A DNA stretch of 64,000 nucleotides from CAVQNQ01 sp963714205 (GCA_963714205.1 CAVQNQ010000006.1:186001-250000), one strand, 5' to 3'. Counted from the first letter of the stretch, positions 37,497-46,924 are shown. Notes: generated from the sequence alone by a model not told the origin. Translations and numbers: made by a program.

Positions 37497-37871
37497 CTAA
37501 GACGTTGGCGCCGTGTCCAGATCCACATCCTGCTGGTAATGCGTGCCAATCAGATCATGGAACGTGTGCCCGGTAATCGCCAGAACGGGCTGGCCGTCAC
37601 ACTTCGCATCGTAAAGCCCGTTTAGAAGATGAATTCCACCAGGTCCGGATGTTGCGATACAAACACCCAGGCGCCCGGTGAATTTGGCATATCCGCAAGC
37701 CGCGAACGCCGCGGCCTCTTCGTGGCGAACTTGTATGAATCGGATCTTGTCCTTGTGCGTGCGGAGAGCGCCGAAAATTCCGTTCACGCCGTCGCCCGGA
37801 AAGCCGAAAATCACTTCGACGTTCCATGCGATTAGTCGTTCTACTAAGAGGTCAGCAACTGTTTTGGACAT
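37497..37871 (-). pseudogene. thiamine-pyrophosphate enzyme (pyruvate oxidase/acetolactate synthase-like), N-terminal fragment
   Basis: About 124 codons from an ATG at 37871 (MSKTVADLLVERLIAWNVEV) match the N-terminal Pyr domain of TPP-dependent decarboxylases, including FGFPGDGVNGIFGAL, HEEAAAFAACGYAKFTG with the catalytic Glu, and CIATSGPGGIHLLNGLYDAK. Full members have ~550-600 residues. The frame stops at 37497 just after DVDLDTAP, next to the end of the glycosyltransferase gene, so the rest was probably deleted when that gene arrived. Confidence 0.8.
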
Positions 37872-37984
37872 AACGCGAGGATTATCTTTTCCTTTAGGCG
37901 TGAGCACTTCAGCTTCCGTTGTGCGGGCCCGTGCCTGCGCGACACCGCAAGGCGACTGGCAGACATCGAGCATTTGTCGCGGTA

Positions 37985-38634
37985 TTAGGCCACCAGCCAG
38001 AGTGCGGACTTGAGTCTCTGCCAGAAGGTTTTCGGCTTGACGAAGGCGCTCGTGGCGGTGTGGACGTCGGCGGTGATCCCGGCGATATTGTCGCCGTTCT
38101 TCACCGCTGCATCCGCCAGCTTCGGCGCTGCCTTACCTGCCGCTTCGGATGCCTCCGCAACCCCGCGCGCGTCAACGGTAGCTGATTCGACCGAGGCCTT
38201 CACATCCCGATACAGGTCGTCCCAGGAATCGCGCAGGTCCTTTATGTGGTTTGAGTTTCCTGAAGCGTCGGTTTCAAATCCTCACGGATTCAGGCCAGCG
38301 TGCCGTTGGCGCTCGTAAGTTGCGTGTTCGCTGCACCAACAGCGGTGTTCGTGACCCTGATCGCGGCATCCACGCGCGCCAAGGCGTCTCCGGTGCGCCG
38401 GTCGGTTGTGTTAACCGCGCGATTCGCAATGGCGGTTTTGTCAAGCCGGAGCGCGCTCACCTGCGACAACAGATCCTTGCGCGCCGCCGTCTGTCCGGAG
38501 AGATCGGTACGCACAGCGGCCACCTGGCCAACCAGGGCGCTCCCGGTAGTCTGGGCCGCCGCAGAAATGGCCACGGGCAACGCACGGGCGGCCACGGTCG
38601 CGGCGTGCAGGAGGAGGAAGGCTTGTAGGCCCAC
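37985..38634 (-). pseudogene. coiled-coil hypothetical protein broken by a stop and a frameshift
   Basis: Two fragments belong to one protein. 38634-38290 reads LQAFLLLHAATVAARALPVA (membrane-like segment) and a heptad-rich RTDLSGQTAARKDLLSQVSA region. A TGA at 38287-38289 follows. The same frame continues IREDLKPTLQET to about 38252. After a one-base loss the sequence goes on in another frame: KDLRDSWDDLYRDVKASVES to KPKTFWQRLKSALWLV, ending at 37985. It resembles prophage- or island-encoded membrane-anchored coiled-coil proteins of unknown role. Confidence 0.6.
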
Positions 38635-38814
38635 AAGGCCGCTTCAGGCTACTGTGCGAATCGGTGAATAGCAGCAAGGCAGCGGCAGACTGCAGCGCCG
38701 GCGCTGCGACGGGCCGTGCGTGCCGTTTGAGGGAAGGCCGCGCGCGTTCGACCTCAGCGGCTGCTCGACCACGACGGATGTGACCAATGCCGTCATAGAG
38801 GAGCTCGCCCGGCC

Positions 38815-39495
38815 TTACCACACGCCCGGAACCAGCCGGTAGCGTGTCCGGGTGCAGTACTCCTTGTAGCCCGGCAATTCGCGCCACAGGGCGCCGTCTT
38901 CCAGCACCGTACGGACAATGAAGGTGGCCATCAGCATCGTGATCGGCGCAAAACTCCACGCCGAGCCGACAATCAGCGGCCACCCCGGCAGCACCAGCAG
39001 CAGCCCGAAGTACATGGGGTGACGCATGACGCGATACGGTCCCGTGGTGATGGCGTGATGGCCAACCTCGCTCGCAATGCGGACGTGCCTTTCGTGGAAG
39101 GGATTCTCGGCGACCGCCAGGTAAATGGGCACGAATCCCAGCAACTCCAGCGCGATGCCAGGCCATATCCAAGCCGCGCTGAGTTGCGACCACCCGTAGC
39201 GGACATCGAGGCCGGCCACCGCGTAAAAGCTGAGGAAACCGATAAACGCCGCGGCAACCACGAATCTCTCGAATCCCTTGACGCCCGGTTGCGGCTCCAG
39301 CCGCCGGCGCATCAGTTCCGGGTTTCTGCGCCGCATTACGGCGAAGCTCACCCCGGCAATAAGCAGCATTGAGCCGACGAAAAGCCAGCCGCGCCACCAA
39401 TCCAGGCGGCCCGCGAAAGCAAATGGCAGCAGGAAAAGGAGCGCGCGGCATATGGCCCGGAGCGCCAGCATCCAAATTGGGGTCTGTGCTGGCAT
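38815..39495 (-). CDS. isoprenylcysteine carboxyl methyltransferase (ICMT)-family membrane protein
   Basis: The protein has about 226 residues from the ATG at 39495, which has a strong GAGGAGG site upstream. It has about five hydrophobic segments (ALLFLLPFAFAG, LFVGSMLLIAGVSFAV, FVVAAAFIGFLSFYAV, ALELLGFVPIYLAV, FAPITMLMATFIV) and the ICMT/phospholipid-methyltransferase signature TGPYRVMRHPMYFGLLL followed by a C-terminal E..L..YCTRTRYRLVPGVW. It should use SAM to methylate a lipid or prenyl-type substrate in the membrane; the substrate is unknown. It is intact and surrounded by pseudogenes. Confidence 0.85.
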   Translation of the reverse strand: MPAQTPIWMLALRAICRALLFLLPFAFAGRLDWWRGWLFVGSMLLIAGVSFAVMRRRNPELMRRRLEPQPGVKGFERFVVAAAFIGFLSFYAVAGLDVRYGWSQLSAAWIWPGIALELLGFVPIYLAVAENPFHERHVRIASEVGHHAITTGPYRVMRHPMYFGLLLVLPGWPLIVGSAWSFAPITMLMATFIVRTVLEDGALWRELPGYKEYCTRTRYRLVPGVW

Positions 39496-39718
39496 GGACC
39501 AACTTGCCTCCTCATTCGTAGTTTCCCTCGAATCGCACACTCCGCAACTGATGGGATCGGCGCACACATCGTGCACCGGCGAAAATGCAGCTAGGCTAGG
39601 GGACCGCTGGGGAAAACCGGCGAGCCTGGCTGACCCGTTCTTTCTCGTTCTTGGAAAATGATACTCGACGAATTTCGAAAATGGGCGTTTGTCAGATTCT
39701 TGCTCCGCGCCCGGCTGT

Positions 39719-40225
39719 CTAATTCTCTCTGATCGTCCTCATGTACAGTGCGAAGCCTACTAGGAGCATACCTAGTTCCAGTGCCGTGGCTTCCACGGCG
39801 CTGATCATGTTGTACAAGCCGAGTCCCACTTTCGGCGAGCCGGAGAAAAGCAGTGGCAGGTCGGGTGGCAGCGGGTGGCCGAAGCTCCATTGCCACGACC
39901 GCCAGGAGAAACTCGAGAACGGGATGGGATGGGAGACGAAATCCAGCAGCCAGTGGCTCAAAACAACGAGTCCGATCACCGCTCCGGCACGGGCGCTGTG
40001 AAAAATGCGTGCGCCAGCGAGAGCGGCCATGCCGGACCAGAGCACCGACATCAAGAGACCGTGCGACCAAGGGTTCCCTTTCGCGCCGCTGTCGAAGCCG
40101 ACGATGCCGAAGGCGAGGGCCAGAATATCGAGCGCGAGCGCGGCCAAAAACAGAACGCCGAGCGGCACTCTCGGGCTCAAGGGTTTGGCCGCCAAACCCG
40201 CTGCGCAGTGTCCGAATGGGCCCAT
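39719..40225 (-). CDS. membrane-bound metal-dependent hydrolase-like protein (YdjM/DUF457-type)
   Basis: The protein has about 168 residues from the ATG at 40225 (MGPFGHCAAGLAAKPL). It has 4 hydrophobic segments (FLAALALDILALAFGIV, AGAVIGLVVLSHWLLDFV etc.) and the conserved His/Asp pattern of the family (PFGHCAAG near the N-terminus, GNPWSHGLL, SHWLLDFVSHPIPF). YdjM-like proteins are integral membrane proteins of poorly known function, originally linked to DNA-damage regulation in E. coli. The start chosen is directly at the first conserved motif. Confidence 0.75.
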   Translation of the reverse strand: MGPFGHCAAGLAAKPLSPRVPLGVLFLAALALDILALAFGIVGFDSGAKGNPWSHGLLMSVLWSGMAALAGARIFHSARAGAVIGLVVLSHWLLDFVSHPIPFSSFSWRSWQWSFGHPLPPDLPLLFSGSPKVGLGLYNMISAVEATALELGMLLVGFALYMRTIREN

Positions 40226-41112
40226 CGCCGCCCCCTCCCGAGGATATCCCAATCCGCCTGTGGCAACAATCCGCTGGCCGGCGGTTCTTCGCAGCGCGTT
40301 GCCAGAGTGTAGGGCTTGCCGCGAAGGGAGCATGCATAGTCTGCTTCAGCGCAGCGGCAACGGTTCACTTACCGCGACGAGAACAGTCGCGGAGGGACGT
40401 CCCTCGGAGGATAACGCGCCACTGGAAACTACTCAATCCTCGCCCGACTGGCCCGAAGTCGCCTTCTGGGACATCGGCCATCGTCGATGGCCACACCCAG
40501 AAAATGCGTTGTTCCGGCCGCGACTTGTTGGACCTGTTCATTGGCGTATGCGACGGCGCGCAGCTCAGTCCGGTGACGACGGTGCAATTGCAGTTGATCA
40601 GCAAGTCCGTGGCCGCGCAGGAGCCGGGCGGCGCGCACACGGTTGAGGTGGTGCGTTGTGCAATGGCGGCGGCCGGCGAAGTAAGACGGGACGGCACACC
40701 GGACGATTGCTAATCATGCCGAGGTGCCCCGTTGGGGTCTCGGAATTAGCGCTGGCAACCAACTGGAGACCTAAGGCACCTTCTGATTGGCGCCGGTAAC
40801 TGGTCTTGAAGCCGACCGGTCATGGTTCCCTTCGGCTCGTGGACCCGATGGTCGCCGTTTGGCCTTTCGGGCACGCGCGGGCGCCGGTGGCAACGTTGGG
40901 CGCGGTGAGTGCCACAGCGCAACGTGGGGCGAGTGTGGCGCGGCGGGTTGGCTCGTTCTGCCGGGCGGGGGCCGGCGCAAAGCTTTCAAGCGAGAGTGCA
41001 CCAATCGTGCAAGCCGGCGCGCCAGGAGGCCCACGCCGGGCGGCACGCAATCCTAGTGAAACTCCCACCTCGTCGGCGAGATACAATCTTGGGATCATAG
41101 GGATTGGAGACC
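40226..41112. other. island DNA without recognisable gene
   Basis: About 890 bp. Several frames of 80-200 codons are open here on both strands, but none has a recognisable motif, leader or RBS. They are consistent with chance openness in high-GC DNA or with old gene debris. Confidence 0.4.
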
Positions 41113-42282
41113 ATGCCTACCGCCGAGCACAAACCGCGCGCGTTGGTGACGCCTGCAGTGTTGGCATGGGCACGCCGGGAGGCGGGCTTCGATTCTGCGA
41201 TCGCCGCCCACAAACTCGCCGTGAAGCCAGATCGCTTGGCACGGTGGGAGAGCGGTGAAGACCGTCCGACCATACCGCAACTACTCAAGCTGTCCGAGGT
41301 TTACAAGCGGAATCCGGCGATCTTCTACTTGCCCGAACCTCCGCGCGAGTCCCTTGCCGTCCACGACTTTCGCCGCCTGCCCGAGGCCGGCGCCGGAGAC
41401 TTATCCTCCGGTCTGCGATACGAGATCCGGCTGGCCGCCACGCGTCGCGCGGTGCTTCTGAACGTTGCGGGCACCGGCGCATTCGAGACACATCTACCAC
41501 CGGTTCGCGTCGACAACGCCAACCCAGAGGCTGCGGCGACGGTGATTCGGGAGCACCTGGGCGTCACTTTGGCGGAACAGAAAACCTGGCGCCGGCCCGA
41601 CGTCGGCTTCCGCCACTGGCGCGAGGCGCTCGAACGTATCGGCGTGCTGGTGTTCCAGACGACGCGTGTAGACGTGAAGGAGATGCGCGGCTTCTCTTTC
41701 GTGGAACCCATCCTGCCAGCAATCCTGCTCAACGGCGGCGACGCCCACGCTGGGCGCACGTTCAGCCTGCTCCACGAACTGAACCACCTGATCCTGCGCG
41801 ACGGTGGGCTTTGCCTGCCCGGCGATGACCGGCAGATCGAGGGCGCGGGCCACGAGGTCCTGTGCAACCGCGTCGCCGGGGCGGCGCTGGTCCCCGCCGA
41901 GAGCCTTCTTGCCGAACCCATCGTGCGTCACGGCACTGGCCACCAGAACTGGGTAGATGAGGACCTCGCGGCGCTTGCGCGCGAGTACAGTGTCAGCCGC
42001 GAGGCGATCCTACGGCGCCTGCTGATCGTGGGTCGTACGACCGAGCGGTTCTATCGCGAGAAGCGCCGACAATTCGCGGCCGAAGCTGCGGCGCAACAGG
42101 CTGATCACGAGGGCGGCTTCGTTCCCCCATTCAGACAGGCGCTCAACCGGATGGGACGCCTTTACGCGAAAGGAGTGCTTGAGGGCTTCTATGAGGGGCG
42201 GGTGTCCGCTTCCGATCTCTCCAGGCATCTCGGCATGAAACTGAAGCACCTGCCCGAGTTCGAAGCGGCCGTGTTCGCCTGA
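41113..42282 (+). CDS. XRE-type HTH plus ImmA/IrrE metallopeptidase antitoxin
   Basis: The protein has about 389 residues from the ATG at 41113 (a TTG 9 bp upstream is also possible). The N-terminal XRE helix-turn-helix occupies ~10-75 (AHKLAVKPDRLARWESGEDR, IPQLLKLSEVYKRNP). The ImmA/IrrE zinc peptidase domain has the HExxH motif LLHELNHLIL (~220) and the following conserved R and E residues. In type II toxin-antitoxin loci of this type, the gene precedes a PIN-like DUF4411 toxin gene, as here. It is intact, while the toxin is not, so it may simply act as a self-repressor or protease. Confidence 0.85.
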   Translation: MPTAEHKPRALVTPAVLAWARREAGFDSAIAAHKLAVKPDRLARWESGEDRPTIPQLLKLSEVYKRNPAIFYLPEPPRESLAVHDFRRLPEAGAGDLSSGLRYEIRLAATRRAVLLNVAGTGAFETHLPPVRVDNANPEAAATVIREHLGVTLAEQKTWRRPDVGFRHWREALERIGVLVFQTTRVDVKEMRGFSFVEPILPAILLNGGDAHAGRTFSLLHELNHLILRDGGLCLPGDDRQIEGAGHEVLCNRVAGAALVPAESLLAEPIVRHGTGHQNWVDEDLAALAREYSVSREAILRRLLIVGRTTERFYREKRRQFAAEAAAQQADHEGGFVPPFRQALNRMGRLYAKGVLEGFYEGRVSASDLSRHLGMKLKHLPEFEAAVFA

Positions 42283-42305
42283 AGTCTGTCAACCAATCAT
42301 CTCGC

Positions 42306-42741
42306 GTGGCGTACAGCATCGACACAAGTTCGTTGATCTGGGCATGGCGCTTCGCATATCCGCGAGAACGAGAATCTCATCCGCGTCGGTGATCTGAAGG
42401 CCAGCCCGATGGTGCTGGTTGAGCTGGAACGCCAGGAAGACGACCTGCACGAGTGGGCCGCGGTAAAACCGGAGATGTTCATCGACCTCGACGAAGCGCA
42501 GCAGCAGGAAGTCCGCGAGATCATGGTCAGCCACGCCGGTATCCTTCAGCCCGGCGAGGACCGCGTGAACGCCGATCCGTTCGTGATCGCGCTGGCCCGA
42601 TGCCGCGGGCTGGTGGCGGTGTCCGAAGAACGGCGGTCAGGAAACCTGAACACGCCGAAGATCCCAAACGTGTGCGCGGCGCGCGGTATCCGCTGCGTGA
42701 ATCTGCTGGGTCTCATGACGGATCTGGGCTGGACGTTCTGA
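42306..42741 (+). pseudogene. PIN-like DUF4411 toxin, disrupted
   Basis: A GTG at 42306, 23 bp after the antitoxin stop, begins VAYSIDTSSLIWAWRFAYP with the first catalytic Asp, but the frame ends in a premature stop. The remainder reads in another frame from about 42364: GDLKASPMVLVELERQEDDL (acidic pair), NADPFVIALARCRG (third Asp), and the conserved ends PKIPNVC and LMTDLGWTF. Around 10-12 residues between the two parts are missing. The toxin cannot be made whole from this sequence. Confidence 0.75.
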
Positions 42742-43170
42742 CGTTTGTGTGGCAGGCGGGCGCCTGCTGCGAAAGGGCACCGTCTGAACTGCACTGCGTC
42801 GATCCAGGCTTGAGGATTGTCCGGACGTTTCAGCGCGCGCGGTGGAGTGAGATCCGCTGGAGTGGCGCCTTCCTGTCGCTGCGCGGCGTTCTGCTGTCGC
42901 CGCTTCGCCGCATCCAATGGTGCTGAGGTACGGGAGGGTTTTGTAGGTTTTGTAGGTGCTATCTGGCGAGGATTTCCCAAGATGCGGAGGCGGGTTAGGG
43001 CATGGCGCTCGGCGAAACGACTGTGCCCATTTTTGTGCCCACCCCCAGCATAGAAGGCTTGCTCTGGCGTTCTCAGCGTTACCCACCAGAATTGACCTAA
43101 GTTCCGTCGTTTCTTATAAATGCAGGGGATTTAAGGAATTAGGGGAAGACGGCCAAAACAGCCCGCAAGA
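42742..43170. other. island right end, no recognised gene
   Basis: About 430 bp between the toxin remnant and attR. It contains a tandem TTTTGTAGG pair (~42942-42959). At 43021-43042 lies a segment 20/22 identical to the integrase 3' segment 25895-25916 (coding VGTNLGT). It may be the trace of an earlier integrase end. Confidence 0.4.
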
Positions 43171-43210
43171 GATTATGAGTCCGCTGCTCTAACCGCTGAG
43201 CTAAGGGCCC
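43171..43210 (-). repeat. attR: right 40-bp direct repeat, tRNA-Ile2 5'-half remnant
   Basis: The perfect copy of 25803-25842 (acceptor 5' strand, D arm and anticodon arm up to the loop), without a 3' half. It marks the right end of the island. To its right are the host bases that originally lay upstream of the tRNA. Confidence 0.9.
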
Positions 43211-43251
43211 CAGTTACCCTCGATGGATAATGCGAATCCGAATTCATTCAA

Positions 43252-44019
43252 TTATCGCAGTTCGTGGCCGAAGGCGGCCAGTGGCATGCCCACGCGTGCC
43301 AGCACCGAGCGGATCGCGGCACGCATCCGGGGATCGTCCGGCGGCGCCACGTTGTCGTTGGAAGAAGGGGCGACTATCAGTCCCTTGCCCCGGATTTCGA
43401 GCCGCGCCGGACCGCCCAGCGCCAGAATCGTCACCTGGTCGCCCAGAGCGATGGCGCCCACCGGATAGCCGGCAATTGGCGCGGCGCTTCGCTGCAGCAA
43501 ACCGTGCGCGGGCTCGAACATCTGAAAGGCCGAGCGGATCGGCCCCCGGGCCGGTTCGCCTGTGCCGCAGCCTTCGAACCCCAGTTGGGCGGTGGCCGAT
43601 AGCGCGGCCAGGCAGCGGCCCTGAGGCGTGGTGACCGCGACGACGGCGCCGTCGTAAAGGATCCGGGCGGGCTCCCGTTGGCCCAGCGCGGCGGCGATGG
43701 CCGCCATCATGTCCTGCTGCTCGCCGGCCGTGGGAGCGTGCGCGCCGGGCGCCCCGCGCAACAGAATGCCGCCGCGCTCCAGGGCGTAGGTTTTCATCAC
43801 CTGCGCGGCCACCACGTCGGAATACGCCCGCGTGACGGCTAACTCACCTTGGGCGATCAGAACGACGCTGCCGAACCGGTCTTCCAAGGACAGAGCCAAC
43901 GCGCTTCCGGATGCCGCGGTTCCGGCCCGGTATTCGGGATTCGAGGGCGCCAACCCGGCCGCTGCCACTATCTCAATGGCGAGGAGGGCGGCCAGGCTTG
44001 GCAACGATCTTCCGCGCAA
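43252..44019 (-). CDS. hypothetical host protein, two roadblock-like-looking segments
   Basis: The probable start is a TTG at 44019, 11 bp after the previous stop; upstream codons in the frame are Arg-rich and overlap the neighbouring gene. About 255 residues. The parts SGSALALSLEDRFGSVVLIA and ALGQREPARILYDGAVVAVTTPQGR resemble Roadblock/LC7-type regulators in pattern, but I do not assign a family with confidence. Before island entry this gene ended directly upstream of tRNA-Ile2 (42 bp), so they may have shared a transcript. Confidence 0.5.
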   Translation of the reverse strand: MRGRSLPSLAALLAIEIVAAAGLAPSNPEYRAGTAASGSALALSLEDRFGSVVLIAQGELAVTRAYSDVVAAQVMKTYALERGGILLRGAPGAHAPTAGEQQDMMAAIAAALGQREPARILYDGAVVAVTTPQGRCLAALSATAQLGFEGCGTGEPARGPIRSAFQMFEPAHGLLQRSAAPIAGYPVGAIALGDQVTILALGGPARLEIRGKGLIVAPSSNDNVAPPDDPRMRAAIRSVLARVGMPLAAFGHELR

Positions 44020-44030
44020 CGCCCGATCGC

Positions 44031-44264
44031 CTATTCCACCACTACGTGCGTGCCGGCCGCCGGCTTCGCCTTGGACAGGTGCGCGATGCGATCGTCGAGC
44101 AGGCTGCGGATACCCTTCAGGAACTCGACCCGCGAGTTCCGGAAGTGGTGCCGCGTGGCTTCTGGCCAGCAGCGCTCCAAAAGGGGTAGCGCCGTCTCGC
44201 AAAAAAAGCAGCCGACGCGGGCGGCCGGTTCAGCCGGTCCGCCGGTTGCGGTATTCTCTTCCAT
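44031..44264 (-). CDS. small conserved hypothetical protein
   Basis: The 77-residue protein has a CFFCETALPLLERCWPEATR motif with a CxxC-like FFC pair and an FRNSRVEFLKGIRSLLDDRI helix. Its ATG (44264) is 1 bp after the TGA of the arsA-like gene, so the two belong to one operon. Similar short proteins occur beside arsA-like ATPases in related genomes. Function unknown. Confidence 0.65.
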   Translation of the reverse strand: MEENTATGGPAEPAARVGCFFCETALPLLERCWPEATRHHFRNSRVEFLKGIRSLLDDRIAHLSKAKPAAGTHVVVE

Positions 44265-44265
44265 C

Positions 44266-45466
44266 TCAGGTCTCCTTCATTTCCACCGTTAGAACTCGAT
44301 TTTCCAGCCTGGCGGAGCCGGGCGTCAATGCCGCCATGGAGGTCGGCAGGCCAATGTGCCGCCGCAGCGTGCCGATCTCCACCACCAGTTCATCGCCCTT
44401 CTTGAACAGCCCCACCTCGCCTTTGGCGGCGAAAGGCAGCCGCAGCCGGACCTCGTAATGGCCGTCGCGCTTGGTGAACGTGTAGGGCGCCTCGGTGCGC
44501 GTCACCGCGGAGGGGTCCTCGCGCTCGGCGTACAGTGCGCTTGCCAGTTCTTCCAGGCGCGCGCGACCCAGCACCTCGTGCGTGAACAGCGGCACGCGCT
44601 TCACCGCCACCGGCGCGAAGTAGGCTTCGATCTCCCTGCAGAATGCGGGCCTGCGAGGAGCGCCATTCCTCGAACCAGGCGTCCTTGATCTCCGCGGGCA
44701 GAACGCGGTTGACGATCACGCCATCCACCGCCAGGCCATGCAGCGAGAAATACACAAAAGCGCGTTGCGTCTCGCGCAGCACCATCTTTTCGGGATTGGT
44801 GACCAGCCGGACGCTGGTGACACGGGGATCCTCCAGCAGCTCTCCCACGCCATCCAGCTTCCCGAACAGATCCTGGACGTTGGCGAAATAATTGTCGGTG
44901 GGCAGCTCCACCGGCGAGACGCGATTGGCGATGGGCCGCACCGCCTTGAGAATGCCGCGCTGGAACGGAAAGATGTGCTTCATGTACCATTCCAGCGTGG
45001 TCGGCATGCTGACGAACCGCATGGATTCGGCCGTGGGCGCGCAATCGAGCACGATCACGTCGTAGCGCTGCTCGCGCCGGAACTGGTTCACCTACATCAT
45101 GGCGCTGAGTTCTTCCATGCCCGGCAGGATGGCCAGTTCCTCGGCCTCGACATCGCTGATGCCGGTGGTGCGCAGCACCGAAATCACATACGAGGAGATC
45201 TCGCGCCAGTGCCGTTTGATCTCCTTTTGAATATTGACCTCGTGGATGGCCAGGCGCTCGTCGATCGCAAAAGGGTCGCCGGTCTGGCTGTGGAAAAGGC
45301 CGGTCTCCAGGTCGAAGGCGTCCGCCAGGCTGTGCGCCGGATCGACGCTCATCACCAGGGTCCGGTAGCCCAGGCGGGAAAGTTGCAGGCCCGTGGCGGC
45401 GGCAAGGCTCGTCTTCCCCACCCCTCCCTTGCCGCTGAACAGAAGGATTCGCATACCCTTCTTCAA
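44266..45466 (-). pseudogene. ArsA-like anion-transporting ATPase gene, interrupted by stop and frameshift
   Basis: The first part (45466-45092) holds the P-loop GKGGVGKTSLAAATGL and switch region VDPAHSLADAF. It ends in an amber codon (TAG, 45092-45094) directly after ELSAMM, where the family has Tyr. The frame continues with VIVLDCAPTAESMRFV and MPTTLEWYMKHIFP. Near 44634 one extra G in a CCC/GGG run shifts the frame. The C-terminus (to 44266) has the HSP20-like domain of bacterial ArsA homologues, TYAEREDPSAVTRTE-like and LRRHIGLPTSM. Both defects would have to be real for the gene to be dead; sequencing error is possible for the second. Confidence 0.8.
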
Positions 45467-45536
45467 TTCTACCGTGGACTTCGCGGCGGGCTTCAGCTCA
45501 GCCCGCCGGAGGGTTGTGCGATAACCGGCGAGATCG

Positions 45537-46202
45537 TCAGTGGCCGTCCATCTGGCTGCGGGTGTTCTGCACGATCTTCGAAAAGCGGTGCGCCAATTCG
45601 TGAATCCAATCCGCCTGGCGCAGGCGGATGGCCTCCGGCGGGATCAGGTCCCGGCCGATCCCCACCGCCGTGGCTCCCGCCGCGATGAAATGGGCGGCTG
45701 TCCGCTGTGTGACGCCCCCCGCGGCAATCAGCGGCACCTGTGGAAAGGGCCCCTTCAGAGCCCGGATGTAGCGATCGCCGCCCACTTCCGCGCAGGGATA
45801 GACCTTCACCAGATCCGCTCCGGCCTTCCACGCCGCCAGGACCTCAGTCGGGGTCAGCGCCCCGGGAAAGACCAGCAGGTCTTGCTTGTGCGCGAATTCC
45901 ACCAGTTCCAGCTCGAGTCCCGGGCTGGTCAGGAACTGCGCGCCCGCATCCGCGCAGGCACGTGCCGTCTCGAGATCCAGGATCGTGCCCGCGCCGACGA
46001 TCACATCCGGGCTGCTGCGCACCAGTTCGGCGATGATATCGAGGGCCCCGGGCACCGTCATGGTCAGTTCCACGATGGGAATCCCGCCCGTCGCCACGGC
46101 CTCCGCCGCGAAGCGCGCGCCTTCGGCGGAAGCGATGCGCACGGCCGGAATGATGCCGATCTCTTCGATGCGCGACCGGATTTGCCGCTTATCCATCGCC
46201 AT
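45537..46202 (-). CDS. KHG/KDPG aldolase (2-keto-3-deoxy-6-phosphogluconate-type)
   Basis: The 221-residue protein has the class I aldolase barrel of the family: GIIPAVRIASAEGAR, IPIVELTMTVPGA (Glu catalytic), GAGTILDLETARACADAG, FLTSPGLE, the Schiff-base Lys in ADLVKVYPCAEVGG and VPLIAAGGV. It cleaves KDPG or KHG to pyruvate and an aldehyde in the Entner-Doudoroff or sugar-acid route. Its ATG (46202) is 2 bp after the TGA of the RraA-like gene, so both are in one operon. Confidence 0.9.
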   Translation of the reverse strand: MAMDKRQIRSRIEEIGIIPAVRIASAEGARFAAEAVATGGIPIVELTMTVPGALDIIAELVRSSPDVIVGAGTILDLETARACADAGAQFLTSPGLELELVEFAHKQDLLVFPGALTPTEVLAAWKAGADLVKVYPCAEVGGDRYIRALKGPFPQVPLIAAGGVTQRTAAHFIAAGATAVGIGRDLIPPEAIRLRQADWIHELAHRFSKIVQNTRSQMDGH

Positions 46203-46204
46203 GC

Positions 46205-46924
46205 TCAGATCCGTCCGAACTTTGCCACCGCTTCCTTGATGGAGCGGTACCTCTCGATGAAGGGCATTGTGGAGTGCTCGGTGAAGTCCAGTTCCTGGGA
46301 CTTCTTCAGCACCTCCGCCGCCTTGGCGCGCGGCACCACCACCACGCCGTCTTCATCCGCCGCGATGATGTCGTTGTGGTTCACTGTCACTCCCGCGCAG
46401 GTCACCGGAATATTCGAACCGGCGAAGCGGTAGTGGCTCACGGTCGTGGCCGGCGAAACGCCCCGGCTGAAAACCGGGAACTGCATCTTCCGAATCTGCG
46501 GCGTGTCGCGGACCGCCCCATCTATGACCGCTCCCACCATGCCCCGGTACTTCATGCCCGTCGCCATGATGCCGCCGATGCCGGCGTAATCCGCGCCGTT
46601 TTCCACAACCATCACGTAGACCGAGCCGGCCGGCGCCGCGTCGATCGCGTCCAGCATTCCCTGCGACGCCGCCGAGCCTTCCTTGTGCTCCTCCTTCTTC
46701 ATCATCACCGTGACCGCCGGTCCGGCGAACTTGGCGGGGCTCAGCGGCCGCATCTCATGCGACATGTAAGCCCGCGTTCCGTAGAGCTGCTCCATGGCGT
46801 CCGCCACCGAAGAGACTTCGACTTCCCGGAATCCCGAGATCAGGGGATCGCCGGCGGGCTGCGCCATCAGCCAGAATGTAGTCGCCGCAACCGCGATTGC
46901 GGCCAGGTAGATGATCCGTTTCAT
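46205..46924 (-). CDS. exported RraA-like family protein
   Basis: The 239-residue protein has a signal peptide (MKRIIYLAAIAVAATTFWLMAQ), then the RraA fold: VSSVADAMEQLYG, AGPAVTVMMKK, GSVYVMVVENGADYAGIGGI with G-G-x-x-A, GAVIDGAVRDTP and NIPVTCAGVTVNHNDIIAADEDGV. Members include RNase E regulators and 4-hydroxy-4-methyl-2-oxoglutarate aldolases. The latter needs R and D residues of GAVRD, present here. Exported versions are common in Acidobacteria and of unknown substrate. Pairing with a KDPG-type aldolase gene suggests sugar-acid or oxo-acid degradation. Confidence 0.82.
   Translation of the reverse strand: MKRIIYLAAIAVAATTFWLMAQPAGDPLISGFREVEVSSVADAMEQLYGTRAYMSHEMRPLSPAKFAGPAVTVMMKKEEHKEGSAASQGMLDAIDAAPAGSVYVMVVENGADYAGIGGIMATGMKYRGMVGAVIDGAVRDTPQIRKMQFPVFSRGVSPATTVSHYRFAGSNIPVTCAGVTVNHNDIIAADEDGVVVVPRAKAAEVLKKSQELDFTEHSTMPFIERYRSIKEAVAKFGRI

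Noticed and set aside
40005..40712. Overlapping open frames on both strands near 40.0-40.7 kb
   Set aside because: No conserved motif, leader or ribosome site; the hydrolase-like membrane gene at 39719-40225 explains part of it.
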